Below are positions 35,264 through 44,174 of a stretch of 64,000 nucleotides of DNA, piece by piece. The position numbers and the translations under genes were made by a program. Below the pieces are notes generated by a model. That model was not told the origin of the DNA. It saw only the letters and a list, made by a program, of their open reading frames with translations, and searched no databases. Each line of letters begins with the position of its first letter. Within the stretch, counting starts at the first letter, position 1. The DNA is from an uncultured Collinsella sp. (GTDB taxonomy: Bacteria; Actinomycetota; Coriobacteriia; Coriobacteriales; Coriobacteriaceae): the NCBI GenBank assembly GCA_934630855.1, contig CAKTWW010000001.1, positions 1 through 64,000 on the forward strand. The letters run 5' to 3'.

Positions 35264-37294
35264 ATGTATTGCACCAAGTGCGGAGCTCAGATACCCGACG
35301 GCTCCACGTTTTGTACGAGTTGCGGCGCTCGTGTGGGCGGGGCCGAGGACCAGGCGGAGCCTGTGGCGTTTCCGGTAGGGGATGCGCCGGCGACCGCTCC
35401 TGCGGGGCAGCACGCCCCTCTGGGTGTCCCGGCTCATATGGCAGCGCAGCCTCGTTATGAGGAGCCTATGACCGACCCTGTCGAGGCCGCTCAGCCGTTT
35501 GTTCCGACGCCGCAGCCCAAAAAAACCAAGCACAAGGGCCGTATCGTCGCTGCCGTTATCGGCGGTGTTGCCGTTGTCGCCATTGTGGCGGCAATTGTCG
35601 TCGTGCCGCGCATCGGCGCGTCGTCCGAGGTGACTTCGGGCGGCAAGGGCTACGTTGTCTGCGCGTGTGAGACCAAAGTTCTGCCCAAGAACAGCAAGGG
35701 CAAAAAGCTCAGCAGCTATACCGTCGAGCTGGCGCCGGTGTCCGGCAAGGGCAAGAGCTATACCATCAAGGTCGATGGTGAGGACGGCTTTGCCATGGAG
35801 GACTTTGGCGAGCTGCCCGACCAGAAGTATCAGATGACCATCACCTCGGGCAAGGGTAAAAAGAAGAGCACGACCACCATGAAGGTCGACTATGCCAAGG
35901 AGGGTTCGGACGCCCCCAAGAGCGTCGAGCTCACGCAGTCCAAGAAGGAGGCCAAGGCCTCTGCCAAGGCAGCGGTCAAGACGGCCAACGAGCTGTTCAC
36001 CGACAAGATCCTCGAGTACCAAAAGAAGTACGGCGAGGGCGAGGCTGTCGAGGTTTCTCAATCTACGTACGGAGCCCAGGGTGTTGCCTATGCAAAGCTT
36101 ATAGACTTTGACGGCGATGGTCAGGATGAGCTCTTGATCGAATACTCTGACGAGCCGCTTTTTAACACCAATGGTGCCACTGCCGCCAAGGCTGAGGTTT
36201 GGGCATATCGCGATGGTGAGATTGAAAAGGTGTACGAGCCTGATATCTGGGTCGATGTTATGTGCGTTGGCGTTTCACTCCGTGTTTACGATTGCGATGG
36301 CACCTATGGGTTCAGGCGATATTTGCATGACGGGAAGAAAATCAACGTCAAAGAGGTTCCAGTTGGTATAGACGAATCCCGTGACGGCTATGAGTGCGAA
36401 TTCGATGCCTATGATGGCAAGACATTTAGTGCGATTGCCGGTCCGTCACCGATTGACGATTCGAAGATTGCCGGCACCAATGAAGTGCCCGAGCTTAGCG
36501 CCGAGTTTACCGGCACCGAGGAAGGAGTGGCCAATGCCATCGCATCGGTCGCCACGACGCTGGAACAGCTGAAGTCGAAGGACGATGACAGTGAGCAGGT
36601 GGGCTACGAGGCTGTTTCCGCCACGCAGGATGTCGACTTTACGGCTGCAGTTGGCGAAGGCCCGCTGAATCCTTCCCCCGAAGACACATGCCAGATTACG
36701 GCTACGTGGACCTATCCCCAAGTGAAGGGGCAGGGCGTGGGTGTTGCCAAATTCAATAAGGACATGGTTCAGCTGGTTGCTGACACGCTTGAAGCAAGCA
36801 AACAGGCTTCGATGGATGACGAGGACAGCCGCGTGACCATGATGTACACCGCCGAGATCGTTTCAATCGATGGCGATATCGCCTGCGTGCGCACGTTCAC
36901 CAGCAGTTATCGGCCCCCGTATCGCTCGGAGCAGGTGACGAGGTCGGCGTACTATAACCTCAAGACGGGCGAGCAGGTCTCGCTCGAGGATTCGCTTGCG
37001 CAGCATAGTCTTTCATTCGACACCCTTAAGAGCGAGGCTAAGCAGGCGATTAAGACGGCAAAACCGGATATGGACTCCATATCCGAAGACAACATCGACG
37101 ATGACGACAACTTTACCGAGGACCATTTCTACTACGACGGCAAGGGCTACATTGTTGTCCTTGATACCGGCGTATTTGACTGCATGGCCTGGGATACGCA
37201 TGATCTGGTGGCGCACGCCTTCGACTCGAGCTATTCCAGCGGTCAGGATGTAACGCCCGAGCGAGCCAAGGCAACATACGTACCTAACGAGTAG
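35264..37294 (+). CDS. zinc-ribbon membrane-anchored envelope protein
   Basis: About 676 residues. The N-terminal zinc ribbon CTKCGAQIPDGSTFCTSCG (residues 3-21) is followed by a Pro/Ala linker and one membrane segment near residues 90-112 (IVAAVIGGVAVVAIVAAIV). The outside part has a Lys/Gly-rich beta region, an acidic DFDGDGQDELL motif like a calcium loop, and a C-terminal region resembling the RsiV/DUF3298 domain (SLEDSLAQHSLSFD ... YIVVLDTGVFD). The layout, zinc ribbon inside and sensor-like domain outside, suggests envelope sensing, but no partner is adjacent. The ATG at 35264 has GGGAG upstream. A terminator follows. Confidence 0.75.
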   Translation: MYCTKCGAQIPDGSTFCTSCGARVGGAEDQAEPVAFPVGDAPATAPAGQHAPLGVPAHMAAQPRYEEPMTDPVEAAQPFVPTPQPKKTKHKGRIVAAVIGGVAVVAIVAAIVVVPRIGASSEVTSGGKGYVVCACETKVLPKNSKGKKLSSYTVELAPVSGKGKSYTIKVDGEDGFAMEDFGELPDQKYQMTITSGKGKKKSTTTMKVDYAKEGSDAPKSVELTQSKKEAKASAKAAVKTANELFTDKILEYQKKYGEGEAVEVSQSTYGAQGVAYAKLIDFDGDGQDELLIEYSDEPLFNTNGATAAKAEVWAYRDGEIEKVYEPDIWVDVMCVGVSLRVYDCDGTYGFRRYLHDGKKINVKEVPVGIDESRDGYECEFDAYDGKTFSAIAGPSPIDDSKIAGTNEVPELSAEFTGTEEGVANAIASVATTLEQLKSKDDDSEQVGYEAVSATQDVDFTAAVGEGPLNPSPEDTCQITATWTYPQVKGQGVGVAKFNKDMVQLVADTLEASKQASMDDEDSRVTMMYTAEIVSIDGDIACVRTFTSSYRPPYRSEQVTRSAYYNLKTGEQVSLEDSLAQHSLSFDTLKSEAKQAIKTAKPDMDSISEDNIDDDDNFTEDHFYYDGKGYIVVLDTGVFDCMAWDTHDLVAHAFDSSYSSGQDVTPERAKATYVPNE

Positions 37295-37323
37295 AACAAG
37301 GCGGCAAGCAACGAATTGAACAG

Positions 37324-37365
37324 TCCCCGGCAACGCCAGATATAGCGTCGCCGGGGATTATTTTG
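37324..37365 (+). terminator. terminator after zinc-ribbon gene
   Basis: TCCCCGGC/GCCGGGGA stem followed by TTATTTTG. Confidence 0.8.
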
Positions 37366-37435
37366 TCCGAGGCATTTGCGCGGGTAGAATGCTTGGATAA
37401 CTTGATGCTTACGGGCGACGGAAAGGAATCGTTGC

Positions 37436-38392
37436 ATGGACCAGGATAAGACGACCGTAATGGGTGGCTACGGCTCCCCGCGGACGGGCAATGGCGCCGA
37501 TACGACCCGCGTCGTGCCGAATCCCGGCTACGCTGCTCCCGATGCAACGCAGGCTTCGGCTGATCCCACACGCGTTGTGAACTACGGAAACGCACCGCAA
37601 GACCCGTATGGTGCTTCGTCGCAGAGCCCCTACGGCAACGCGGCGGCAGACCCTTATGATGACCTGCTGCAAAATCCCATTCCGCAACCTCAGCAGACGA
37701 CATATATGCCGCGCACGGCACAGCCGCGCTACGAGTCGCGCGACCGATATGCACGCGAGCCGTATCGCGAGTATCCCAAGTCTATTCCGCAGTACGGTGA
37801 GGACGAGGAGAAGAAGCCTTCGCGTTCGTCGAGCGTGATCAAGAAGATCCTGATCGTGCTGGCGATTTTCTTTGCCCTGTCGGTTGTGTTCGCCATCGTG
37901 TCGGGCATGCTCAACAAACGGGGTGCCACGACCGACACCACGACCGAACAGACCGAGGCCACCTCGTCGGCTGTGGTTGACCTGAGCGATATTCCGGGGC
38001 AGTATTGGTCCAACGCCAAGAAGCTCCTCAAGTCTCGCGGCGCCGACCTTTCGAATGCCGTCATTCTGACCGATGACGGCTCGACGCCCGTCGTCGATGC
38101 CAATTGGATCGTTACGTCTGCCTACTATAACGACAACGGCAACCTGGAGGTCCAGCTCACGCGCAAGGACAGCTCGTCGGGCAATGTGTCCGACGATCAG
38201 GGCGCTGCGGACAGCTCGAGCTCCAATACGCTGGATGACCTAAGCAACAAGGCCCAAGAGCTGGGGGATAAGGCCCAGCAGCTGGGCGATACGGCTCAGA
38301 ATCTCGGCGATACCGCACAGAACCTGGGCGACATGGCAACGAACGCCTGGGACACCCTGCAAAACGGCATTTCGGGCGCGCAGGGCAACTAG
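37436..38392 (+). CDS. membrane-anchored protein with PASTA-like domain
   Basis: 318 residues. The cytoplasmic N terminus is disordered and has three similar Thr motifs (KTTVMGG, DTTRVV, DPTRVV). A membrane segment lies near residues 138-160 (IKKILIVLAIFFALSVVF). The external part resembles a single PASTA-type fold (DIPGQYWSNAKKLLKSRGAD ... LEVQLTRK). The end carries four seven-residue repeats of the LGDTAQN type, probably a coiled coil. The Thr motifs look like substrates of a Ser/Thr kinase that binds FHA domains, which is inference. No function is assigned. Confidence 0.65.
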   Translation: MDQDKTTVMGGYGSPRTGNGADTTRVVPNPGYAAPDATQASADPTRVVNYGNAPQDPYGASSQSPYGNAAADPYDDLLQNPIPQPQQTTYMPRTAQPRYESRDRYAREPYREYPKSIPQYGEDEEKKPSRSSSVIKKILIVLAIFFALSVVFAIVSGMLNKRGATTDTTTEQTEATSSAVVDLSDIPGQYWSNAKKLLKSRGADLSNAVILTDDGSTPVVDANWIVTSAYYNDNGNLEVQLTRKDSSSGNVSDDQGAADSSSSNTLDDLSNKAQELGDKAQQLGDTAQNLGDTAQNLGDMATNAWDTLQNGISGAQGN

Positions 38393-38426
38393 CGGCTGAG
38401 CAGCAAGAGCCTTGGCGGCACAAACA

Positions 38427-38494
38427 AAAACGGGACGCAGAATTGCGTGACCGGGCGCACATGCGCGTTGGTCGGCGGTCCTGCGTCCCGTTTT
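38427..38494. terminator. bidirectional terminator
   Basis: AAAACGGGACGCAG and CTGCGTCCCGTTTT are exact complements enclosing a second GC stem, between convergent genes. T-runs exist on both strands. Confidence 0.85.
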
Positions 38495-38502
38495 GCTGTC
38501 GA

Positions 38503-39684
38503 TTACAGCTGCTCGGCCGGGCGGTCGGGCGAGCTAAAGCCGGAATCGAACGTGACGACGCACGAGGCATCGGGTCGGCGTTCGTGTACGATGCGCGTGA
38601 CGAGTTCCAGCAGCTCCTCGTCGGATATGTCAAAGCCGTCGGGGCGCACCAGGTCAAACGAAACGAAGCTGTCGTGCTCGTGCAGGTCGTGGATGGAGAG
38701 CGCGGGGTCGATCTGCATGATGCCGCGTTTGACCCAGCCGCGCAGGTCGTCGCCGGTTGTGGCGATGGGGTCGCAGTGCAGCGTGATGTCGATGCCCATC
38801 TGGCGCTTGATATCGTGCTCGATGGTATCCAGGATCTCGTGGTGCTCAAAGGCATCGCCTTCGCCGGGCATCTCCACGTGGGCGCTGGCAAATTGGCGAC
38901 CGGGGCCGTAGTCGTGCACCATCAGGTCGTGTGTGCCCAAGACCTGCGGATACGACATGATCTTGTCGCGGATTTCCTGGACGAGCTTGGGGTCGGGCGC
39001 TTGTCCCAACAGCGGGCTGATGGCGTCGCGCACCAGGCCCATGCCGCTGATGCAGATGAAGATGCCTACGCCCAGGCCCGCCCAGCCGTCGAGGTCAAAG
39101 CCGGTCGTCTGTGAAATGAGCGCGGCCGCCAAAACCGAGCCCGAGGTGATGACGTCGTTTTTGGAATCCTGCGCCGTGGCGATGAGCGTCTCGGAATCGA
39201 TGCGGTTGCCCAGTGTGCGGTTGAACGCCGCCATCCAAAACTTGACGAGCATGGACAGGATAAGGGCGGCCATGGAGAGGGCTGAATACGCGGTGGGCGA
39301 GGGCTTGATGATCTTGGTGACCGATTCGAGGATTAGGTTGAGGCCGACGGCGCAAACGAGGACGGCGACAAACAATCCCGCCAGATACTCGTAGCGGCCG
39401 TGGCCGTAGGGGTGCCCTTCGTCGGCCGGGCGGCTGGCAAGGCGGAATCCGAGCAGGCTCACGATGTTGCTCGAGGCATCGGAGAGGTTGTTGAAAGCGT
39501 CGGCGACAAGCGACACGGAGCCCGCGAGTAGGCCCGCGATGCCTTTGGCCAGGCACAGCGTGATGTTGAGACCGATGCAGATGAGGCTTGCGGCAAAGCC
39601 GGCATTGGTGCGGCAGGAGGTATCGACCGGCTCGCTTTCGCTGCCGGGAACAAGCGTATGTACCAGCCGATTTACAAATAGCAT
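38503..39684 (-). CDS. cation diffusion facilitator, manganese type
   Basis: About 393 residues with six membrane segments and a C-terminal cytoplasmic domain. CDF signatures: AGSVSLVADAFNNLSD in TM2, HPYGHGRYEYLAG, and ATAQDSKNDVITSG in TM5. The TM2 site is NxxxD and the TM5 site DxxxD (DSKND) in place of the HxxxD of zinc carriers; DxxxD in TM5 is the mark of the Mn subgroup (MntE-like), so manganese efflux by proton antiport is the best guess. Extra C-terminal sequence beyond the usual domain (about 70 residues, ending PDRPAEQL) is unusual. The ATG at 39684 has GAGG upstream. Confidence 0.85.
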   Translation of the reverse strand: MLFVNRLVHTLVPGSESEPVDTSCRTNAGFAASLICIGLNITLCLAKGIAGLLAGSVSLVADAFNNLSDASSNIVSLLGFRLASRPADEGHPYGHGRYEYLAGLFVAVLVCAVGLNLILESVTKIIKPSPTAYSALSMAALILSMLVKFWMAAFNRTLGNRIDSETLIATAQDSKNDVITSGSVLAAALISQTTGFDLDGWAGLGVGIFICISGMGLVRDAISPLLGQAPDPKLVQEIRDKIMSYPQVLGTHDLMVHDYGPGRQFASAHVEMPGEGDAFEHHEILDTIEHDIKRQMGIDITLHCDPIATTGDDLRGWVKRGIMQIDPALSIHDLHEHDSFVSFDLVRPDGFDISDEELLELVTRIVHERRPDASCVVTFDSGFSSPDRPAEQL

Positions 39685-39755
39685 AGCGGTCGTCCTCACA
39701 ATCATGTTTAAGGGGATAGTGTAGCTCGCACGGGCGCGTCGTGCGCCGATGTTCA

Positions 39756-39802
39756 GAAAATGCAGCAATGGTCTACCTGTGCTAACGAGTGCAGATGTAG
39801 AC
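39756..39802. repeat. motif pair shared with 35063-35086, plus small hairpin
   Basis: GAAAATG and, 15 bases on, GTCTACCTG occur with the same spacing inside the 35005-35156 element. Here GTCTAC also pairs with GTAGAC at 39797-39802. Lies in the divergent space between the CDF and zinc-ribbon genes; I see no gene in the gap. Confidence 0.5.
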
Positions 39803-39945
39803 GAGTGACTGTCCGCGCGGCAGCGAGCCCGCTGCGCCTTCTCGTCCGTCCGAGTGCTCCATTTTGGGCCACATGGGTATTGGCATGTGCCTGTTTGCTC
39901 GACATACTTAATGTCGACAGCCCCTGTGCAAAGGAGGACGTTTCC

Positions 39946-41283
39946 ATGGACGAGATGTTTGCCATTAAATGCCAAAACTGCGGCGGCCCCATGTATTCGC
40001 ACCAGGCAAAGCGCAGCTTTGAGTGCGCCTATTGCGGAACGGTCATCCCGTGGCAGGCGGATGCCGGGGAGCCCAAGAGTGCTCTGGGCATTCGCCATAC
40101 ACCGCTGACGGTGGTTGACGGGTTGCTCAAACTCACGCATGTCTCGCAGCTCGAGCGCCCAGAGGACCCGGACTGGTATTTTTTCAATTCGCACTGGCGC
40201 AATCAGTCGGTTCTGGAGCATCTGCTGTGGGAAGATCGCGGAACGGCGCAGGAGTTCCAAGAGGCGACGCATGTGAGCATTCCCTGTCCCTTCTGCGGCG
40301 CGTCCTTTGAGGGCGAGTCCACTCAGCGTGTATTTGAATGCCCGTCCTGTGGCAACAAGATCGGTGTGGCCGACCTGCTCAAACCCGGCACGTTTAGCAA
40401 GCGTCTGACCATGGGCGTGGGCGCGGAGTATGTGCCCGAGCAGGGCGTTCCCTGCGAGATCTCCCCACAGCAGGCGCGTGCCAACGCGCTGCAGCTGGTG
40501 CGTCAGTATCCAGATGCCTTTGCCGGGCACGATGTGGAAGATGCGATCCAAAACGACATGATGCTCTTCTATTTCCCCATGGCGCTGGCGGACCTGCGCA
40601 TGATGGCGTCCTTCCCGGGCAAGGGCCTGAGCAAGGAGACCCTGGTGTACTACGAGGTGCTCGATTGGGCATACCCCAGGGCCAACTACCTGGACGTTCG
40701 TCTTATGGGAATTTTGGAGCCGTGGGACTTTGGCAGGGTGGGACCGTTCGATCCCGCCATGCAAGAAGGCGACTTCCGCGTCGTCTCGGTCGATGCGTCC
40801 ACCAAGGACCAGGTGGTCATTGATAAGCTGGCGCTCGACGTTGCGGGCAACGACGCCGAGGCGACCCTGGGGCTCAATAAAAAGAGCATCCGCATGTGGG
40901 CGCGCAAGGCCCGCAAGCACAAGGACGGCATGGTGATGGTGCCGGTCTACTTTGTCGATCGCCCGGCTTTGGATAGCCGCGACGGCGAGCAGGTGCGCAT
41001 CGCCGTGAACGGCCAGACGGGTCGTGCGGCAGCGGTAGTGTTTAGCGACAAGCGCGAGACACATATCGTGGCGCCGCTCAATCCCAGCATGATGCTGTCG
41101 AGCGAAAGCACCGTGCACGCCACGCCCATCGAGGTCAAATACGTCAAATCGCCGTTTTTGTACCAGATCGTGCGACGTGGGGGTGGCGAGCAGCCACGGC
41201 AGGTGGCGGCTGCAGCCGAGGGCTCCTATCGAGAAGAAAAGCCCAAGCGCAGGGGCTTGTTCGCGGCGATTTTTGGGAAGTAG
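39946..41283 (+). CDS. zinc-ribbon protein, function unknown
   Basis: About 445 residues, no signal or membrane segment. Two zinc ribbons lie in the first half: CQNCGG ... CAYCGT (residues 9-30) and CPFCGA ... CPSCGN (near 108-132). The rest is a soluble alpha/beta region (AMQEGDFRVVSVDASTKDQV, VMVPVYFVDRP) and a basic tail (EEKPKRRGLFAAIFGK). Proteins of this plan are annotated as TFIIB-type zinc ribbon proteins and occur next to virus-like or membrane stress genes; I do not assign a function. AAGGAGG at 39931 supports the start. Confidence 0.75.
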   Translation: MDEMFAIKCQNCGGPMYSHQAKRSFECAYCGTVIPWQADAGEPKSALGIRHTPLTVVDGLLKLTHVSQLERPEDPDWYFFNSHWRNQSVLEHLLWEDRGTAQEFQEATHVSIPCPFCGASFEGESTQRVFECPSCGNKIGVADLLKPGTFSKRLTMGVGAEYVPEQGVPCEISPQQARANALQLVRQYPDAFAGHDVEDAIQNDMMLFYFPMALADLRMMASFPGKGLSKETLVYYEVLDWAYPRANYLDVRLMGILEPWDFGRVGPFDPAMQEGDFRVVSVDASTKDQVVIDKLALDVAGNDAEATLGLNKKSIRMWARKARKHKDGMVMVPVYFVDRPALDSRDGEQVRIAVNGQTGRAAAVVFSDKRETHIVAPLNPSMMLSSESTVHATPIEVKYVKSPFLYQIVRRGGGEQPRQVAAAAEGSYREEKPKRRGLFAAIFGK

Positions 41284-41369
41284 GGGAGTGAGAGCTACTG
41301 TCCGGTCGTTTAACAGGTGCTAGATGTAAATAAACGGTGGAGCGGCTGCAGAATATCCACCTCGCCGGG

Positions 41370-41477
41370 TAAAATCATGTTGTGCCGCGGAACCCGCTCC
41401 TCAGCTAGTCACACTTCGGAAGCGCGGGCAACGCAGGTGCTATCGTCTAAAGGGCCGGGTGCAACCGGCCCTTTTTT
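41370..41477 (+). ncRNA. possible small RNA ending at a strong terminator
   Basis: TAAAAT at 41370-41375 (same context as the dnaE -10) lies about 75 bases before a strong terminator with no open reading frame between that has a ribosome site. The interval contains pairable segments (GCGGAACCCGC, GCGCGGGC). It could equally be the 3' UTR of the zinc-ribbon gene. It matches no RNA family I recognise. Confidence 0.25.
41449..41477 (+). terminator. terminator
   Basis: AAAGGGCCGG/CCGGCCCTTT with loop GTGCAA, then T6 on the plus strand. It also sits just past the end of the minus-strand small gene at 41499-41725 and may serve both. Confidence 0.9.
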
Positions 41478-41498
41478 GTGGCAGCCAACGGGCCTACA

Positions 41499-41725
41499 TC
41501 AGACGAAGGTCGCGTGTTTACCTGTCAGGTCATGCTCGCCGGTTATAGCAAGGATATCGTCGCCGGCGTCCATGACTGGTATTGTTTTATAGCGTTGCCG
41601 TCTGCCACGATGGTGTGCCATCCCGAGGACGGCAGAGGGGCTTCGAAGACCAGTGCAGTGTGCGGGCCCACGGTGTTTCGCTCTGTGACGAACGGACCTA
41701 TGACGGTGCATTCTGTAATCAACAT
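41499..41725 (-). pseudogene. small gene with probable -1 frameshift
   Basis: An excellent ribosome site (GAGGAGG, 8 bases before ATG at 41725) opens a frame of 60 codons: it starts MLITECTVIGPFVTERNTVG and contains SSGWHTIVADGNAIKQYQ, then stops at 41543. The -1 frame from about 41580 continues with VMDAGDDILAITGEHDL and ends GKHATFV at 41499, which reads like the natural C terminus. A single indel or a recoding event would join them into about 75 residues. It is co-directional with the ADP-ribosylglycohydrolase 58 bases upstream and probably co-transcribed. Family not recognised. Confidence 0.55.
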
Positions 41726-41783
41726 TTGTTTGGCCTCCTCATACCCTCACGCTGGCAGACGCCACCTTTGCCTTAGACACGAT

Positions 41784-42572
41784 TTAAAACAAACATTGTT
41801 CTATCAGCTTTTTGCCGCGCAGGGTGTCGACCCACTCCTGCGGGATGGCGTCCATACCGTATGCCACACCCGCGAGGGCGCCGGCGACGGCTGCGGTGGT
41901 GTCGGTATCGTCGCCCAGGTTGACGGCGGTGAGCTCGCACTCCTCGTAGCTGGTGGTGTTCACAAAGCACCAAGTAGCGGCTTTAAGCGTGTCGCGCACG
42001 AAGCCGCCGGACCTGATTTTGTGCTCGGGCACGTCTTTCAGGTGGAGCGCCCACGAGGGAAGCGCGCCGTTCATCACGCCCCTCATCAGCTCGACAAATA
42101 TGACGCATGCGTCGGTTGACGTTCTGTGGGCGTGCGTAATCGCGGAGACCTCGCAAATCTCTTCGTCTGTCGCGTCGGTGAACGCCAGGGGAGCGATGCG
42201 CATGAGCGAGCCGTTGCCGTTGTCGCGCTCGCCGGAGCCTCCTTTGCCGCTGCGCAGGGCGCGAGCGGTCGTGCCGCCGTAATCGAAAACGCCGTCTATC
42301 GTATATTCGCCATTGGCGATCCAGCTCACGAACTTGTTGCGCATGTCCGCGATGTCGATGCGCCCAAGCTCCCTAATCGAGTTACAGGTGGCTAGTGTCA
42401 TAGACGTGTCGTCGCTCCAGGTGCCGGCGGGTTGCCCGTGCGTGCCGTAGCCGATCATGTCGGTGCATTCGAACGTGCCGCGGGGCCTAAACTCATAAGG
42501 GACGCCCAGCGCGTCGCCAACGGCGAGTCCATAGATACAGTCGCGCAGTGTGGCTTTCGGTCTGTCTGTCAT
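41784..42572 (-). CDS. ADP-ribosylglycohydrolase family protein
   Basis: 262 residues. The DraG/ARH fold motifs are present: YGLAVGDALGVPYEF, TWSDDTSMTLA (first magnesium site), GNGSLMRIAPLA and GDDTDTTAAVAGALAG (second magnesium site). It should remove ADP-ribose from protein side chains or related compounds using two Mg ions. No ADP-ribosyltransferase is visible nearby; the co-directional small gene downstream (41499-41725) is the only candidate partner. GAGGAG lies 7 bases before the ATG at 42572. Confidence 0.9.
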   Translation of the reverse strand: MTDRPKATLRDCIYGLAVGDALGVPYEFRPRGTFECTDMIGYGTHGQPAGTWSDDTSMTLATCNSIRELGRIDIADMRNKFVSWIANGEYTIDGVFDYGGTTARALRSGKGGSGERDNGNGSLMRIAPLAFTDATDEEICEVSAITHAHRTSTDACVIFVELMRGVMNGALPSWALHLKDVPEHKIRSGGFVRDTLKAATWCFVNTTSYEECELTAVNLGDDTDTTAAVAGALAGVAYGMDAIPQEWVDTLRGKKLIEQCLF

Positions 42573-42641
42573 GAAAAACTCCTCGTATGCCAGGTGGTGC
42601 GGAACGACTTTGGGGACGTCGGCCGTACTGTACTGTTGCCC

Positions 42642-43691
42642 TTACGCCTCGACGTTCGCCGCTTCGTTGATGGCGCGGTACTCGGCGCTCAGCTCGCGCG
42701 CCAGCTCTTCCTTGCTTGGAAGATACGGCAGATATTTGGCGGCAAACACTTGGTCGTTGTCTTCGGGCAACGTGTACTCGACAATCGAATCGCTTTTGTC
42801 CGCGCAGAGCACGATGCCTATGGGTGGATTGTCGCCTTCGTTCATGAGCTCGCGCGTGTAGTAGTTCACGTACATTTGCATCTGGCCCAAGTCCTGATGC
42901 GTGAGATCATCGGTTTTAAGGTCGATGAGTACAAAGCAGCGCATCAGATAGTTGTAAAACACAAGGTCAATATAGAAGTGGCGACCATCGAAGGCGATGC
43001 GCTTTTGGCGCGCCTCAAAAGCGAAGCCGCGGCCAAGCTCCAGCAGAAACTTCTGAAGATGCGTGATGAGCGCTTGCTCTAGATCGCTCTCGCGAAACGC
43101 AGCGTCGTCCGAGAAGCCTAAAAACTCAAGCACATATGGGTCGCGGATGATGTCCTCGGGGCGACGAGCGGGGGCGCTCTTTTGGATTTCCTGAGCGACG
43201 GTCTCTTTGTCCTTGCTGGCAAGTAGACGCTCGCGGAACATGGTGTTGATTTGGCGCTCGAGCTGACGTGTACTCCAGCGAGAGTCGGCGCATTCGTTCA
43301 TGTACCAAGTGCGCGCTTCGGAGTCGGGAATGCGCATCAACCTGCGGTAATGAGTCCAGCTCAATTCGGAACGCAGCGCGTTCCGAATTGGGAACGCAAG
43401 ATAGAACTGCCGCATGTATCGGAGGTTTCTGGTGTTGAATCCTTTGCCGAAATCCCTGGTCAGCCTAACGGCAAGCTCGTCGATCAACGCCTCTCCATAT
43501 ACGGCACGCTCCTCGCCGCCTTGTTCCTCAAGAATGCTCTTGCCAATTTCCCAATATGCCTCAACCATCGTAAAGTTGATGGCGGTATAAGCCTTGTCGC
43601 GAGCGGCGTTGAGAATCGAGGAAACCTGCTTGTAAAATCCTTCGGGCACAATCGTCGCTTCTCCGCGGTTTGACAGCTCACCCATCACCAT
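42642..43691 (-). CDS. YhcG/DUF1016 PD-(D/E)XK nuclease family protein
   Basis: About 349 residues. N-terminal DUF1016 helical region (NFTMVEAYWEIGKSI, FGKGFNTRNLRYMRQFY) and a C-terminal PDDEXK-type nuclease domain (RHFYIDLVFYNYLMRCFVLI then DLKTDDLTHQDLGQMQMYV), where IDLVFY and LIDLKT supply the acidic and lysine residues. Such proteins appear in mobile or defence contexts and next to restriction systems. The ATG at 43691 follows AGGAGG. Surrounding DNA is less GC-rich and carries HicAB, which fits an accessory region. Confidence 0.88.
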   Translation of the reverse strand: MVMGELSNRGEATIVPEGFYKQVSSILNAARDKAYTAINFTMVEAYWEIGKSILEEQGGEERAVYGEALIDELAVRLTRDFGKGFNTRNLRYMRQFYLAFPIRNALRSELSWTHYRRLMRIPDSEARTWYMNECADSRWSTRQLERQINTMFRERLLASKDKETVAQEIQKSAPARRPEDIIRDPYVLEFLGFSDDAAFRESDLEQALITHLQKFLLELGRGFAFEARQKRIAFDGRHFYIDLVFYNYLMRCFVLIDLKTDDLTHQDLGQMQMYVNYYTRELMNEGDNPPIGIVLCADKSDSIVEYTLPEDNDQVFAAKYLPYLPSKEELARELSAEYRAINEAANVEA

Positions 43692-43853
43692 CGCCCACTT
43701 TCCTCCTGACGGAATGCATATCAAACTTCGTTTAGTTTAAGGCCTCGTAGGGACATGGATTGCGATGCTGTCCGGCGCTTTCGCGAGGAGGTCTCGAAAC
43801 GACTAAAATGTGATGTCAGAGACTGATTTAACTCAACCCGTGGAGTGACACGC

Positions 43854-44122
43854 ATGGACAACAATACCCTGCTGTTCCAAGACAAGGGCTCGGGCAGGTT
43901 AAAGACGTTAAGATCTATCCCAACCGCATCGAGGTGCTCAAGAAGGGCGCTCTCGGTGGCAAGCACACCGAGATTGTCTATCTCAAGGACATTGCGGGGG
44001 TCAATAGGGTCAAGGGTCGCGACGTTTTCCTGCGCAATCGGCTGCTGACTGCCTGCGCCTTCAGACTCAGCAGCCGCGCGAAAGCCCAGGAATTCGTTAA
44101 CGTGCTGAACTCGGCGATGTGA
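43854..44122 (+). pseudogene. frameshifted small PH-like (bPH) protein
   Basis: ATG at 43854 opens MDNNTLLFQDKGSG, after which the -1 frame (from about 43895, at the GGGC run) continues as VKDVKIYPNRIEVLKKGA and on to KAQEFVNVLNSAM at 44122. The joined product of about 89 residues looks like a short bacterial PH domain (beta strands IYPNRIEV, TEIVYLKDIAGV, C-terminal helix). A one-base loss in the G run would explain the break. A weak ribosome site (GTGGAG) precedes the ATG. Confidence 0.55.
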
Positions 44123-44174
44123 TTGATAAGATGCGCACTTGGCTGTCGATGCCGTCGTTGTCTTGTTTTTGACT

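Noticed and set aside
39685..41118. Upstream extension of the CDF carrier to 871 residues
   Set aside because: The extra part is antisense to the zinc-ribbon gene and nonsense in composition; the ATG at 39684 fits the family start.
41378..41477. SRP RNA, 6S RNA or T-box
   Set aside because: The conserved SRP loop, the T-box motif and the long 6S bubble are not present.
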